Below, piece by piece: positions 35,980 to 45,510 of a DNA stretch of 64,000 nt. Source of the stretch: Firm-04 sp946413695. GTDB lineage: Bacteria > Bacillota > Clostridia > Oscillospirales > Ruminococcaceae. The notes below the pieces were generated by a model. That model did not search any database. It was not told the DNA's origin and saw only the letters and a list, made by a program, of their open reading frames with translations. The DNA lies in contig CAMKLV010000001.1 in the NCBI GenBank assembly GCA_946413695.1, forward strand, positions 58,562-122,561, read 5' to 3'. Within the stretch, counting starts at the first letter, position 1. Every line of letters starts with the position of its first letter. The translations under genes were made by a program, and so were the position numbers.

Positions 35980-36834
35980 ATGGCAATTCATATTGTCGCT
36001 GACAGCACCTGTGACCTGACAGAAGAACTCATTGAACAATATCACATCACAATTCTGCCGCTGTATGTCATGCTCGGTGACAAAGACCACCGGGACGGCA
36101 AGGACTTCACTGCTGAGGATATTTTCCGTTTTGTTGCAGCAGGCGGCGCACTGCCGAAAACAGCCGCGGTCACCGTTGAGGATTATCTGACTGCGTTTCG
36201 CAGAATTCTGGAGCACAATCCCGCAGATGAAATTATCTGCATCACGATCAGCGCGAAGTTTTCAAGCTGCTATCAGAATGCATGCATCGCTGCTGAGGAA
36301 ACGGGGCATGTAACGGTCATTGACTCGATGAACCTTTCGACCGGAATCGGACATGTGATCCTGACTGCCGCTGAGCTCATTGAGAAGAATCAAACTGTTC
36401 CGGAGATCGCGGAGATTCTGCGGAATGACATTATCCCCAATGTCGATGCAAGCTTCATCATCGACCGGCTCGATTATCTGCACAAAGGCGGCAGATGCTC
36501 TGCTGTGGCTGCGCTCGGTGCAAATCTGCTGAAGCTCAAGCCCTGCATCGAGGTGCGAAACGGCGAGATGTCTGTCAGAAAAAAGTATCGCGGAAACTTC
36601 GTCCACTGCGTCACGGAGTATGCGAAAGACCGCCTTGCGGAACGGGATTCAATTGAAAATCACCGGATTTTCATTACGCACGCGGCTGCTTCAAAAGAGG
36701 CTGTCAGCGCTGCAGAAAACGCGGTTCGCGAATCCGGACGCTTTGAGGCGATTGTCGAAACACAGGCAGGCTCCACGATTTCGAGCCACTGCGGACCGAA
36801 TACACTCGGCGTGCTGTTCGTCCGCAAAAAATAA
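35980..36834 (+). CDS. degV: DegV family fatty-acid-binding protein
   Basis: A 284-residue protein with the DegV opening IVADSTCDLTEELIEQY, the SAKFSSCYQNA motif, then DSMNLSTGIGHV and the SFIIDRLDYLHKGGRCSA segment. DegV/FakB proteins bind a fatty acid for phosphorylation by FakA. No fakA is in the window. ATG at 35980 follows AGGGAGG. The AEC transporter gene starts 17 bp later and shares the transcript. Confidence 0.94.
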   Translation: MAIHIVADSTCDLTEELIEQYHITILPLYVMLGDKDHRDGKDFTAEDIFRFVAAGGALPKTAAVTVEDYLTAFRRILEHNPADEIICITISAKFSSCYQNACIAAEETGHVTVIDSMNLSTGIGHVILTAAELIEKNQTVPEIAEILRNDIIPNVDASFIIDRLDYLHKGGRCSAVAALGANLLKLKPCIEVRNGEMSVRKKYRGNFVHCVTEYAKDRLAERDSIENHRIFITHAAASKEAVSAAENAVRESGRFEAIVETQAGSTISSHCGPNTLGVLFVRKK

Positions 36835-36851
36835 ACCGGAAAAGAGAACCT

Positions 36852-37823
36852 ATGCATATTACTGTTATCATTGAACAAATGGGCAAGCTGTTCCTGATCC
36901 TCTGCCTCGGCTTTGCGCTCGCGCGCATCGAGCTGCTCGATCAGCACACGAAGCAGAAGCTCACGAAAATCCTGCTCAATGTCACCACGCCGCTCATGAT
37001 GATCGACGCATTCTATGACCGGATGCAGATGCTCGGCGAACAGGAATCGGATCTCGGCGTATCTGTCGGGATGCTGTTTGTTTACTCGTTCGCGTTCTAT
37101 CTGATCCTGATTGTGCTTTCGCTGATTCTCGTTGCGGCGCTGCATCCGCCGAAGGATGACAAGCGGCTTTACATCTTCATGACAATCTTCGGAAATGTCG
37201 GATTTATGGGCTTTCCGATTGTCAAATCGGTATACGGAACCGAAGGACTGTTCTATGCAGCGATCGTCAACAGCGTGTTCAATATTTTTGTATACACATT
37301 CGGCGTTGTATTGATGGGCGGCGCAGGAGAATCCGGCAGCGGTTCGCTCGCGGAGCGCATCAAACAGATTCCGTGGAAAAAGCTGCTGCTCACACCGGCT
37401 GTGATCGGCACAGCGGTCGGCATATTGATTTTTGTCTGCCGCATTCCCCTGCCCGGTATCATCGCAGATACCTGCGGCACGCTCGGTGACCTCACATCGC
37501 CGCTGGCAATGCTTGTAGTCGGCGCCAATCTCAGCGGCATGAAAATCAAGGATGTACTCACAAACATGCGCATGAATATCTATGTGCTGCTCAGACAGAT
37601 CGCGATGCCGCTCGTCTTCTGGCTGATCATCAGCCGGTTCGTGACGCATCCGGTGCTTGCCCCGACCCTGCTGCTGATGTCCTGCATGCCGGTGGCAAAC
37701 ACCACCGCGCTGTTCGCGACAGAATATAACGGAAACGAAAAACTCGCTTCACAGGGCATCTTTATGACGACGCTGTTCTCGCTGATTTCGTTTCCGCTCA
37801 TCATTTGGATATGTGTCAAATAG
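36852..37823 (+). CDS. AEC family transporter (auxin efflux carrier-like)
   Basis: A 323-residue membrane protein with about ten helices in two repeats. FGNVGFMGFPIVKSVYG and the SPLAMLVVGANLSGM stretch are typical of AEC transporters, which usually export malate or other small acids. The substrate is not known. The ribosome site is weak (AAAAGAG). It lies behind degV and ends at a terminator that overlaps the next gene's 3' end. Confidence 0.9.
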   Translation: MHITVIIEQMGKLFLILCLGFALARIELLDQHTKQKLTKILLNVTTPLMMIDAFYDRMQMLGEQESDLGVSVGMLFVYSFAFYLILIVLSLILVAALHPPKDDKRLYIFMTIFGNVGFMGFPIVKSVYGTEGLFYAAIVNSVFNIFVYTFGVVLMGGAGESGSGSLAERIKQIPWKKLLLTPAVIGTAVGILIFVCRIPLPGIIADTCGTLGDLTSPLAMLVVGANLSGMKIKDVLTNMRMNIYVLLRQIAMPLVFWLIISRFVTHPVLAPTLLLMSCMPVANTTALFATEYNGNEKLASQGIFMTTLFSLISFPLIIWICVK

Positions 37824-38390
37824 TCAGACGCCCTCGCAATCTATTTTTGCGAGGGTTTCTTCTAGTATTTCGTTCCGCAGCGCCCGCAGCCAATCAGAAA
37901 AAGCAACCGCATCGAACGCATATGTTTTGTTCAGCGAATACTCATTCTCTGACCATGTATCCAGCGGCGATTCATTGTGCTGGATCAACGCTTCGAGCTT
38001 GTCAAGCGCCTTGTAGATACGCGATTCGACTGTCTGCTGTGCATCCATTTCCGCGTAGAGACTTGATAAATCAGCTGCAATCTCAGCAGGCAGGCTTTGC
38101 AGCCACTGCTGTAGCAATTCATCCTCATTTACCCTGTCCGCGCTTGTTTTGGCAAATGTCGGGATATCACCGGTGAAGCACTCCCCCAGATCGTGAATCA
38201 GGCACATCTGCGTCACACGGTTCATGTCTGCCTGCGGAAACTCGTGCCGCAGGAGCATCGCCATCAGCGAAACGCGCCAGCTGTGCTCGGCAACACTTTC
38301 CTGTCTGCGATTGGTTGTGGTACAGTGGCGCGTTGTATCTTTCAAACATTCCGCAGTATGCAGAATCTCCAGATAAGTTTTCGGATCCAT
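37824..38390 (-). CDS. HD-domain nucleotidase/phosphohydrolase (YfbR/HDDC2-like)
   Basis: A 188-residue protein with HD-domain metal ligands: the histidine in SVAEHSWRVS, the HD pair in LIHDLGECFTGD, and a later aspartate in ALDKLEALIQHN. This pattern fits 5'-deoxynucleotidases of the YfbR/HDDC2 group. It lies nine bases behind rarA on the same strand, so they are co-transcribed. Confidence 0.86.
   Translation of the reverse strand: MDPKTYLEILHTAECLKDTTRHCTTTNRRQESVAEHSWRVSLMAMLLRHEFPQADMNRVTQMCLIHDLGECFTGDIPTFAKTSADRVNEDELLQQWLQSLPAEIAADLSSLYAEMDAQQTVESRIYKALDKLEALIQHNESPLDTWSENEYSLNKTYAFDAVAFSDWLRALRNEILEETLAKIDCEGV
37831..37862 (+). terminator. Terminator of the degV-AEC transcript, inside the convergent HD gene
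   Basis: A perfect 9 bp stem (37831-37839 with 37847-37855) followed by TTTCTTCT. It encodes the last residues of the HD protein on the other strand. Confidence 0.78.
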
Positions 38391-38399
38391 ATGGCGCTC

Positions 38400-39659
38400 C
38401 TATTTCTTGATTTTTTCCCAGTAAGCCTTTGCAGACTGCTCCGCCTTATTCTCGCCGTACTGATAGTATACGCGATCTTTCAGCGTGTCAGGCAGATATT
38501 GCTGCTGCACCCAGTGATTCGGATAATCGTGCGGATAGAGATAATGCTGACCCTTGTTCTTGACGTCTGCGCCGTCGAAATGGACATTCTGCAGCGCACG
38601 CGGGAAGTCCCCCGAAAGCCCTGCGCGAATATCAGCCGCAGCAGCGTCTACTGCAAGGTAGGCGCTGTTTGATTTCGGTGCAGTTGCGAGCAGAATCACT
38701 GCATCTGCAAGCGGCAGACGTGCCTCCGGCATGCCGAGCTGCAGAGCTGTATCAACCGCTGCCTTCACAATCGGAATCGCCATCGGATAGGCAAGCCCGA
38801 TATCCTCAGAGGCAATGCAGAGCAGGCGGCGGCAAAGCGGCAGCAGATCCCCTGCCTCCATGAGCCGTGCCGCATAATGAATCGCTGCGTTTTCGTCAGA
38901 GCCGCGAATGGACTTGTGCAGCGCCGAAAGCAAATCATAATGCTGATCACCGTCACGGTCATATCGCATGTTGCTGCGCTGCGTCAGCGCCTTGACAGCA
39001 TCCAGCTCGATCTCCAGTTCCGCCTTGGTGTGGTCAGCTGCCAGAACAGAAAGCTCCACCGTATTCACAGCCTTGCGCACATCACCGCCGCAGCCTGCCG
39101 CAATATACGAGACAACCTCCGGCGAAAAATGAATCGCACTCCCCTGCTCATCTGCCAGAAACCGATATGCGCGTTCGATCGCGGGACGCATCTGTTCCTG
39201 TGTGACCGGCTTGAACTCAAACACGGTCGAGCGGCTGATGATCGCATTGAACACCGCAAAATACGGATTTTCGGTTGTCGAGGCAATCAGCGTGACACTG
39301 CCGTTCTCGATATACTCGAGCAGACTTTGCTGCTGCTTTTTGTTCAGATATTGAATCTCATCGAGATACAGCAGCACACCGTTTGAGCCAAAGAGCGAAT
39401 TGCTCTCCTGCAAAATCTCACGGATATCTCCGACGGATGCAGTTGTGCCGTTAAGCTTATGGAGAGACATATCGGTGCGGTCAGCGATCATGCGGGCAAG
39501 CGTTGTCTTGCCGACGCCGGACGGACCGTAGAAAATCATATTCGGAACCTGACCGGATTCGATGATCCGGCGCATCGGCATACCGGCTGCAAACAGATGC
39601 GGCTGCCCGACCATATCGTCAATGCTCTGCGGTCTGAGCCGCTCAGCTAGTGGAATCAT
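38400..39659 (-). CDS. rarA: Replication-associated recombination protein A (RarA/MgsA)
   Basis: A 419-residue AAA+ ATPase that acts at stalled forks. It opens PLAERLRPQSIDDMVGQ and has Walker A GPSGVGKTT, Walker B LYLDEIQYLNKKQQ, and sensor SVTLIASTTENP. The C-terminal part matches the RarA tetramerisation region, including AAIHYAARLMEAGD and YLYPHDYPNHWVQQQYLP. GGAGGAAAGCT precedes the ATG. Confidence 0.96.
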   Translation of the reverse strand: MIPLAERLRPQSIDDMVGQPHLFAAGMPMRRIIESGQVPNMIFYGPSGVGKTTLARMIADRTDMSLHKLNGTTASVGDIREILQESNSLFGSNGVLLYLDEIQYLNKKQQQSLLEYIENGSVTLIASTTENPYFAVFNAIISRSTVFEFKPVTQEQMRPAIERAYRFLADEQGSAIHFSPEVVSYIAAGCGGDVRKAVNTVELSVLAADHTKAELEIELDAVKALTQRSNMRYDRDGDQHYDLLSALHKSIRGSDENAAIHYAARLMEAGDLLPLCRRLLCIASEDIGLAYPMAIPIVKAAVDTALQLGMPEARLPLADAVILLATAPKSNSAYLAVDAAAADIRAGLSGDFPRALQNVHFDGADVKNKGQHYLYPHDYPNHWVQQQYLPDTLKDRVYYQYGENKAEQSAKAYWEKIKK

Positions 39660-39681
39660 AGCTTTCCTCCGTAAGGATAAA

Positions 39682-39713
39682 ATCAGCGGTGCACCGTTAC
39701 TGATGCACCGCTG
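39682..39713 (-). terminator. Terminator of the GH9 gene
   Basis: A perfect 10 bp stem (39684-39693 with 39704-39713), then ATTTTATC on the minus strand. Confidence 0.75.
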
Positions 39714-39719
39714 TTTGCA

Positions 39720-42476
39720 TTATTTTGTGCCAAGCACGGAATAATCAATCTGTTTTACGATATATTTCAGAATGCGAAGCACATCGTCAGGTGTCAGCTC
39801 GCCGTCCTTCTTGCAGTCTGCATTCAGCTTGCCCTGAGAAGTAACCGTAGCGGTCTTATCCTCTGCAAGCATACGGGAAAGCAGAACAGCGTCGGAAACA
39901 TCGACTCTCTTATCGACGTTAACGTCACCGTAGGAAACGCTGCCGCCGACATTGATCGGCTCCTCAGAACCTTCCGGTTCCGGTGCACCCTCCGGAGCAG
40001 TACCCCAGACATGCTTGCCGTCAACATAAAGCGTGATGCTCTCGCATTCCTCCGGGCACTCGTTCAGCGACTTGCCGAGTTCTTCCTGCGAAACCATGCC
40101 CTTGCGGCTGTAGTCATTGGAAGAATCCCAGATTGCAATGTGCTTTTCGTTGCCGTCATCGCCCTGAACAACCTTGAGCTTCGGCGCAACGATTGCGAAC
40201 TGATAATCCATTTCGCCGTAGAACTTGTAATCCGGCCATGTCATTTCGAGGTAGCAGTCGCCCTTATCATTGTACTGGACAAACTCGGTCTTGACCTGAT
40301 ACTGATTCTGCGAATTTGCAGCCATCTTATCGTACTGCATCTCGACATTGATATCCGCAAGCGTCTGACCGCCCTCAAGCAGCTCAGAGATATTGAAGTA
40401 GTAGCGTGCCTTGACCTCAGACAGATAGCGCGGCGGGAGCAGCGTCTCATTCGTGAACTCAAGCAGAACCTGTGTGGATCTGTTGCCGTCATCACCGACA
40501 GCAGCCTTGACGATAAACTCGCGGAGCTCTTCCGGTGTCTTGTAGCTCGATTCGAGCGGCGGGAAGTTCTCCTGGCTCTTCATGGTTTCATCGCCATAGA
40601 AGTAGTAGAGACCTGCGCAAGCACCGACAACTGCAGCATTGTAGTCAACGGCAACTTCGTTGTAGACATAGTCCTTTGTGATATCACGGTGCCAGTCACC
40701 TGCATCCGGACCGCCGACCAGTGCACCCCAGAGGATATGCACCTGTGTTGCAGGATGATCCATGTTCAGATCCTTGGAACCGTGTGCTGCACGGTGATGC
40801 GGATGCGATGCAGCTGTCGGGGACCAGCCGACGATATACGGACGGTTCATCGGGTTTTTACCCATGATGTATTCCATCTGACCCTCTGCCCATTTTGCAA
40901 AGCGCATCGGATCGTTCTTTTCCTCGTGACCCTTTGCTTCCTTTGCATAAACGAGGCAGCAGAGCTCTGCAGCAGTGTTATAACGCGCAGAACCGTACTC
41001 GTTCAGCATAGAGAAGCCTGCCGGTGTCTTCTTCAGATAGTCGGTTGCTTCCGGCTTCGGCGCCTGCGTATCCCACTCAAACGGCTTGTTCCAGATTGTA
41101 TCGACAAGACCCGGATCGAGGTGCGTAATGCCGGACCAGAACTCGCAGTTCCAGCGGAAGATGTACCAGTCACGCTCAATGTTGGTTACCGGTGCGAGCT
41201 TTGCGAACACGCCGCCCCAGACAGTATCCCAGCAGTGAACCCAGATATTGTTCCAGCAGTTGTTGGTATCTGCGATGATACGCTTCATGTAGCCGGTGTA
41301 CGGATGGCCGTCATTGCCGTTGGTCTTTGTCTCATCGACTGCAATGATCGGGATGATGTACTTGTCATATGCCGCTTCGTTGCGGACAGAGATATCGCCG
41401 TCGCACTCGCAGTAATAGAGCCAGACAGCAGCCCATGCGAGTTCATCATAGTCATAGCTGGAGGTATAGAAGCCGCCGTCATAGCCGAGCGTCAGAACCT
41501 TATTGCCCTCATCTTCTTCGTGAGAAGCGACAGCCATTTCGTAAAGATCCTTCGCACCCTTCAGGCACTTCTTTGCGTAATCCGGATCGGTATCCTTGAA
41601 GTTCAGATAGCTGATTGCCAGTGCAGCCGATGCACCTGCGCACATATCGGATGCACGGGAATCGGTCTGCTTTGCCATCGCCTTTGCAGCATTGGACTCA
41701 GCATCCTTGAGCTTTGACTCAGCCGCGCCGACCGAATCGCCGCCTTTGAAGACGTTATTCTCGGTGCAGAGGTAGGCAGGTCTCGCAAAATCGAGCAGAT
41801 GCTCGCCCTGCAGATCCGGGCAGAGCCAGTAGTTGTGGTCGATATTACCCTCACCGACCTGATAGACATAGGCAAGCAGCTTGCCGTCCTTGTCATAATA
41901 CAGCGCTTTCAGATAGAAATCACAGAATGCATGCAGGATATCCTCCATGTGCTCTGCATTGCCGGTTTTCTCATACGCTTCACGGAATTCGTAATAGCCC
42001 CAGCCGAGCGTAGATGCAGCGTAGGTGCCGGGCAGACCGAATTTGACATGGTCACCCGCATCGTGCATGCCGCCCTCGCAGTCGAGGCAGCCGTCTCCGT
42101 CCGGATCAAGTTCCGCTCTGTGCTCCTCAATCCAGGAATCCGGAAGGTTGATGCCCTTGAAATCCTCACCGTACTGCTTCAGCGGAATCTTCTGATCCTC
42201 CATGTGGCAGTCGCCGCGCCATTCCAGTCTGCCGGTGCGCTTGCCGCACTTGTTGGCATCATAGAAATGGAGCGTGTACTGAAGTCCCTTTGCGAAGTTG
42301 ACCTCAACATCATCATAGGAAAAGCTTTTCGGATCAGGGAATGATTTGTCAGCATCCTCGACAGTTCCCGGATCCTCACCTGCTGACGCATAAGCCGGCA
42401 GGGCGCAGGTACCGAGCATCAGTGCTGAAAGGCAGATGCACAGACCTGACTTGAGAAAACGCAGTTCTGGCTTCAT
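39720..42476 (-). CDS. GH9 endoglucanase with CBM3-like module and type I dockerin
   Basis: A 918-residue secreted cellulase. Signal peptide 1-31, GH9 catalytic domain about 55-635, CBM3c-like module about 655-815, linker, dockerin about 848-912. Catalytic features are D139 and D142 in HDAGDHVKFG, the HPHHRAAHG motif at 558-566, and the acid E607 in YNEVAVDYNAA. The CBM has DCYLEMTWPDYKFYG. Dockerin loops are DVNVDKRVDVSD and KDGELTPDD. GH9-CBM3c enzymes are usually processive endoglucanases. AGGAGG precedes the ATG. It lies 163 bp behind secA; no clear promoter is seen in the gap. Confidence 0.97.
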   Translation of the reverse strand: MKPELRFLKSGLCICLSALMLGTCALPAYASAGEDPGTVEDADKSFPDPKSFSYDDVEVNFAKGLQYTLHFYDANKCGKRTGRLEWRGDCHMEDQKIPLKQYGEDFKGINLPDSWIEEHRAELDPDGDGCLDCEGGMHDAGDHVKFGLPGTYAASTLGWGYYEFREAYEKTGNAEHMEDILHAFCDFYLKALYYDKDGKLLAYVYQVGEGNIDHNYWLCPDLQGEHLLDFARPAYLCTENNVFKGGDSVGAAESKLKDAESNAAKAMAKQTDSRASDMCAGASAALAISYLNFKDTDPDYAKKCLKGAKDLYEMAVASHEEDEGNKVLTLGYDGGFYTSSYDYDELAWAAVWLYYCECDGDISVRNEAAYDKYIIPIIAVDETKTNGNDGHPYTGYMKRIIADTNNCWNNIWVHCWDTVWGGVFAKLAPVTNIERDWYIFRWNCEFWSGITHLDPGLVDTIWNKPFEWDTQAPKPEATDYLKKTPAGFSMLNEYGSARYNTAAELCCLVYAKEAKGHEEKNDPMRFAKWAEGQMEYIMGKNPMNRPYIVGWSPTAASHPHHRAAHGSKDLNMDHPATQVHILWGALVGGPDAGDWHRDITKDYVYNEVAVDYNAAVVGACAGLYYFYGDETMKSQENFPPLESSYKTPEELREFIVKAAVGDDGNRSTQVLLEFTNETLLPPRYLSEVKARYYFNISELLEGGQTLADINVEMQYDKMAANSQNQYQVKTEFVQYNDKGDCYLEMTWPDYKFYGEMDYQFAIVAPKLKVVQGDDGNEKHIAIWDSSNDYSRKGMVSQEELGKSLNECPEECESITLYVDGKHVWGTAPEGAPEPEGSEEPINVGGSVSYGDVNVDKRVDVSDAVLLSRMLAEDKTATVTSQGKLNADCKKDGELTPDDVLRILKYIVKQIDYSVLGTK

Positions 42477-42639
42477 GAAAATCCTCCTCTTTTCTCTTTT
42501 ACCAGTAAAAATTGTCGGATCCCCTAAAATGAATACAAAGATTGGCTGTATGCTGGGAATATGTCTGCACGGGCTGCCTTATATTTTTGGGCGGCAGCCG
42601 CAGGGACGCAGCATATTCTTTATCTGTTTGATCTGGTTC

Positions 42640-45387
42640 TCACTGTTCCTTCATACCGCAGCAGAACTTATACTTTTTGCCGCTGCCGCAGGGACAGGGA
42701 TCATTCGGCTTAACCTTCTTTTTCGAGGTTGCCTGACGGCTGAAGCTGCCGTCGCCTGCACCGGCATTCGGCGCATCCGGTTTTGCAACCTGCTCGCGCT
42801 GCGGTGCATGGTTCTCATTGAGCTTGATGGTCAGCAGCAGACGGACGGTATCCTCACGGATCGCCTCGACCATTGCATCGAACATCTCGAAGCCCTCATA
42901 GCGGTACTCGACAACCGGATTCTTCTGCGCATAGCCGCGAAGACCCATGCCGCGCTTGAGTTCATCCATATCGTCGATGTGAGCCATCCACTTGGTATCA
43001 ACAACCTTGAGCAGGACAACACGCTCAAGCTCACGAAGCTCATCGTGACCGATCGTGTCCTCACGCATCTGATAGACAGCAAGTGTGCGGTCTGTCAGCA
43101 TCTTGATGATGTCATCGCGCTCTGTTGCGTTGATCTTCTGCTCATCCCACTCAAAGTCCTCCGGAACCGTGATCCAGTCCATGAAGTATTCGCGGAGACC
43201 GACCAGATTCCAGTTCGCCTTGTCGCCCTCATCTGCAAGATAGGTCGTGACCGTTGTACGGATCAGTTCCTTGATCATGTCAACGATGTATGCATGGAGA
43301 TCCTGACCGTCAAGCACCTGGCTGCGCTGACCGTAGATGATCTCTCTCTGCGTGTTCATGACATCGTCATAATTCAGGACGTTCTTACGGGTTGCGAAGT
43401 GCATACCCTCGACCTTCTTCTGACAGGACTCGATGACCTTGGACATCATCTTGCTCTCGATCGGCATATCCTCCTCAACCTTGAGGCGCGCCATCATATT
43501 CTCGAGACGGTCGCCTGCAAAAATACGCATCAGATCGTCCTCAACAGAGAGGAAGAAGCGGCTCTCGCCCTCGTCGCCCTGACGTCCGGAACGGCCGCGG
43601 AGCTGGTTGTCAATACGTCTGGACTCGTGACGCTCCGTACCGAGAATGTACAGACCGCCCGCAGCTTTGACGTCAACAGCCTTTTCCTTGACTTCTGCAT
43701 TGAACTTGTCATAGAGAGAGCGGTAGACCTCACGCGCTGCAAGGATCTCCTCGTCCTCGGTATCCGCATAGCCGACTGCCTCTGTGATGATATCCTCAGG
43801 GATTTCGCGCTTGCGCATTTCAGCCTTTGCAAGGAATTCCGCGTTACCGCCGAGCATGATATCCGTACCGCGGCCTGCCATGTTCGTCGCGATTGTAACC
43901 GCGCCGAGCTTGCCTGCCTGTGCGACAATCTCCGCTTCCTTTGCGTGATACTTTGCATTCAGCACCTCATGCTTGATGCCGCGGCGCTTGAGCATCTCGG
44001 AAAGCTTCTCGGATTTGTCGATCGAAACGGTACCGACCAGAACCGGCTGTCCCTTTTCGTGGCACTCGATAATCTGGTTGATGATTGCATTGTACTTCGC
44101 CTTCTCGGTACGGAAGATCAGGTCCGGCTGGTCAATACGGATAACCGGTCTGTTCGTCGGAATCGAGATAACGTCAAGCTTGTAGATCTCACGGAATTCG
44201 TCTTCTTCCGTCATAGCGGTACCGGTCATGCCGGAGAGCTTCTTGTAGAGACGGAAGTAGTTCTGGAACGTGACCGTCGCAAGCGTCTTGGATTCATGCT
44301 TAACCTTGACGCCTTCCTTTGCCTCGATCGCCTGATGCAGACCGTCGTTGTAACGTCTGCCCATCATCATACGGCCGGTGTTCTCATCAACGATGATGAT
44401 CTCATCGTCCTTGATGACATAATCGGTATCCAGATGCATGATGCCGTGTGCCTTGATCGCCTGATTGATGTGGTGCAGCAGCGTCATATTCTCCATATCC
44501 ATGAGGTTTTCGACATGGAAATAACTCTCTGCCTTCTTGACACCGCGGCGGGTGATCGTAGCTGTTTTCGCCTTTTCGTCGATGATGTAATCGGCATCCT
44601 CGTATGCCTCATCCTGATCCTCCTTGTCATCGGTCTCAACAACCGTGACAGGTGTCAGGGTGCGGGCGAAACGGTCTGCCTGCTCATAGAGCTCGGTGGA
44701 CTTATCGCCTCTGCCTGAGATGATCAGCGGGGTTCTCGCTTCGTCGATGAGGATGGAGTCAACCTCGTCCACAATTGCGAAGTTCGGAGCACGCTGCACG
44801 CGGTCCTTCTTGTAGATAACCATGTTGTCGCGCAGATAGTCAAAGCCCATCTCGTTGTTCGTGCCGTAGGTAACATCGCATGCATAAGCTGCACGGCGCT
44901 CGTCATTGTTCAGGTCATGGATGATGCATCCGACCGTCAGACCGAGAAAGCGCAGTACCTTGCCCATTTCGTCTGACTGTGTTTTTGCGAGGTAATCGTT
45001 AACGGTAACAACGTGCACGCCGTCACCGGAAAGGCCGTTCAGATAAGACGCAACGCACGCAACCAGTGTTTTACCTTCACCGGTGCGCATTTCCGCGATT
45101 CTGCCCTGATGCAGGACAATCGCGCCGATGATCTGAACCGGAAACGGCTTTTTGCCGAGGATACGGTCCGCAGCCTCACGGACAGTCGCAAGCGCTTCGA
45201 CCATAATATCATCAAGAGTTTCACCGTTGGCAAGACGCTCACGGAATTCCGTGGTCTTTGCCTTCAGAGAAGCATCGGAAAGACCTTTATACTCCTCATC
45301 CAGATCAAGCACCTTTTTCTTGATCGGCTCAATTTTTGCAAGTTCTTTTTCGCTGTAGGATCCGAAGATCCTGTCAATAAAGCTCAT
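42640..45387 (-). CDS. secA: Preprotein translocase ATPase SecA
   Basis: A 915-residue motor of the Sec pathway. RMGEGKT-like MRTGEGKTLVACVASYLNG is Walker A, VDEVDSILIDEAR carries Walker B, and NMAGRGTDI lies in the second nucleotide domain. The C-terminal SEC-C zinc motif is CPCGSGKKYKFCC. ATG at 45387 follows AAAGGCGG. It exports proteins such as the dockerin enzymes encoded near it. It has its own promoter. Confidence 0.98.
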   Translation of the reverse strand: MSFIDRIFGSYSEKELAKIEPIKKKVLDLDEEYKGLSDASLKAKTTEFRERLANGETLDDIMVEALATVREAADRILGKKPFPVQIIGAIVLHQGRIAEMRTGEGKTLVACVASYLNGLSGDGVHVVTVNDYLAKTQSDEMGKVLRFLGLTVGCIIHDLNNDERRAAYACDVTYGTNNEMGFDYLRDNMVIYKKDRVQRAPNFAIVDEVDSILIDEARTPLIISGRGDKSTELYEQADRFARTLTPVTVVETDDKEDQDEAYEDADYIIDEKAKTATITRRGVKKAESYFHVENLMDMENMTLLHHINQAIKAHGIMHLDTDYVIKDDEIIIVDENTGRMMMGRRYNDGLHQAIEAKEGVKVKHESKTLATVTFQNYFRLYKKLSGMTGTAMTEEDEFREIYKLDVISIPTNRPVIRIDQPDLIFRTEKAKYNAIINQIIECHEKGQPVLVGTVSIDKSEKLSEMLKRRGIKHEVLNAKYHAKEAEIVAQAGKLGAVTIATNMAGRGTDIMLGGNAEFLAKAEMRKREIPEDIITEAVGYADTEDEEILAAREVYRSLYDKFNAEVKEKAVDVKAAGGLYILGTERHESRRIDNQLRGRSGRQGDEGESRFFLSVEDDLMRIFAGDRLENMMARLKVEEDMPIESKMMSKVIESCQKKVEGMHFATRKNVLNYDDVMNTQREIIYGQRSQVLDGQDLHAYIVDMIKELIRTTVTTYLADEGDKANWNLVGLREYFMDWITVPEDFEWDEQKINATERDDIIKMLTDRTLAVYQMREDTIGHDELRELERVVLLKVVDTKWMAHIDDMDELKRGMGLRGYAQKNPVVEYRYEGFEMFDAMVEAIREDTVRLLLTIKLNENHAPQREQVAKPDAPNAGAGDGSFSRQATSKKKVKPNDPCPCGSGKKYKFCCGMKEQ

Positions 45388-45465
45388 TGAATAACCGCCT
45401 TTACACATAATCCGGAATCAGCATGCGGGCGCACTTCACCCGTTGCTGTATCCCATACATAATTA

Positions 45466-45494
45466 GTTTACTATATATTTGAGTATTTGTCAAT
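45466..45494 (-). promoter_or_regulatory. Promoter for secA
   Basis: Minus-strand TTGACA (45489-45494), 17 nt spacer, TAAACT (45466-45471). Confidence 0.72.
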
Positions 45495-45510
45495 AGGTAA
45501 AGGGAAATTT

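Noticed and set aside
40011..41717. A 568-codon plus-strand frame opposite the GH9 gene
   Set aside because: Shadow frame; the minus strand encodes a full GH9-CBM3-dockerin enzyme.
42477..42639. Promoter or attenuator between secA and the GH9 gene
   Set aside because: A GGCTGCC/GGCAGCC inverted repeat is present, but no T run and no convincing -35/-10 pair could be placed.
42436..44718. A 760-codon plus-strand frame opposite secA
   Set aside because: Leu/Ile/Arg-rich shadow; no ribosome site or recognisable domain, and secA is unmistakable.
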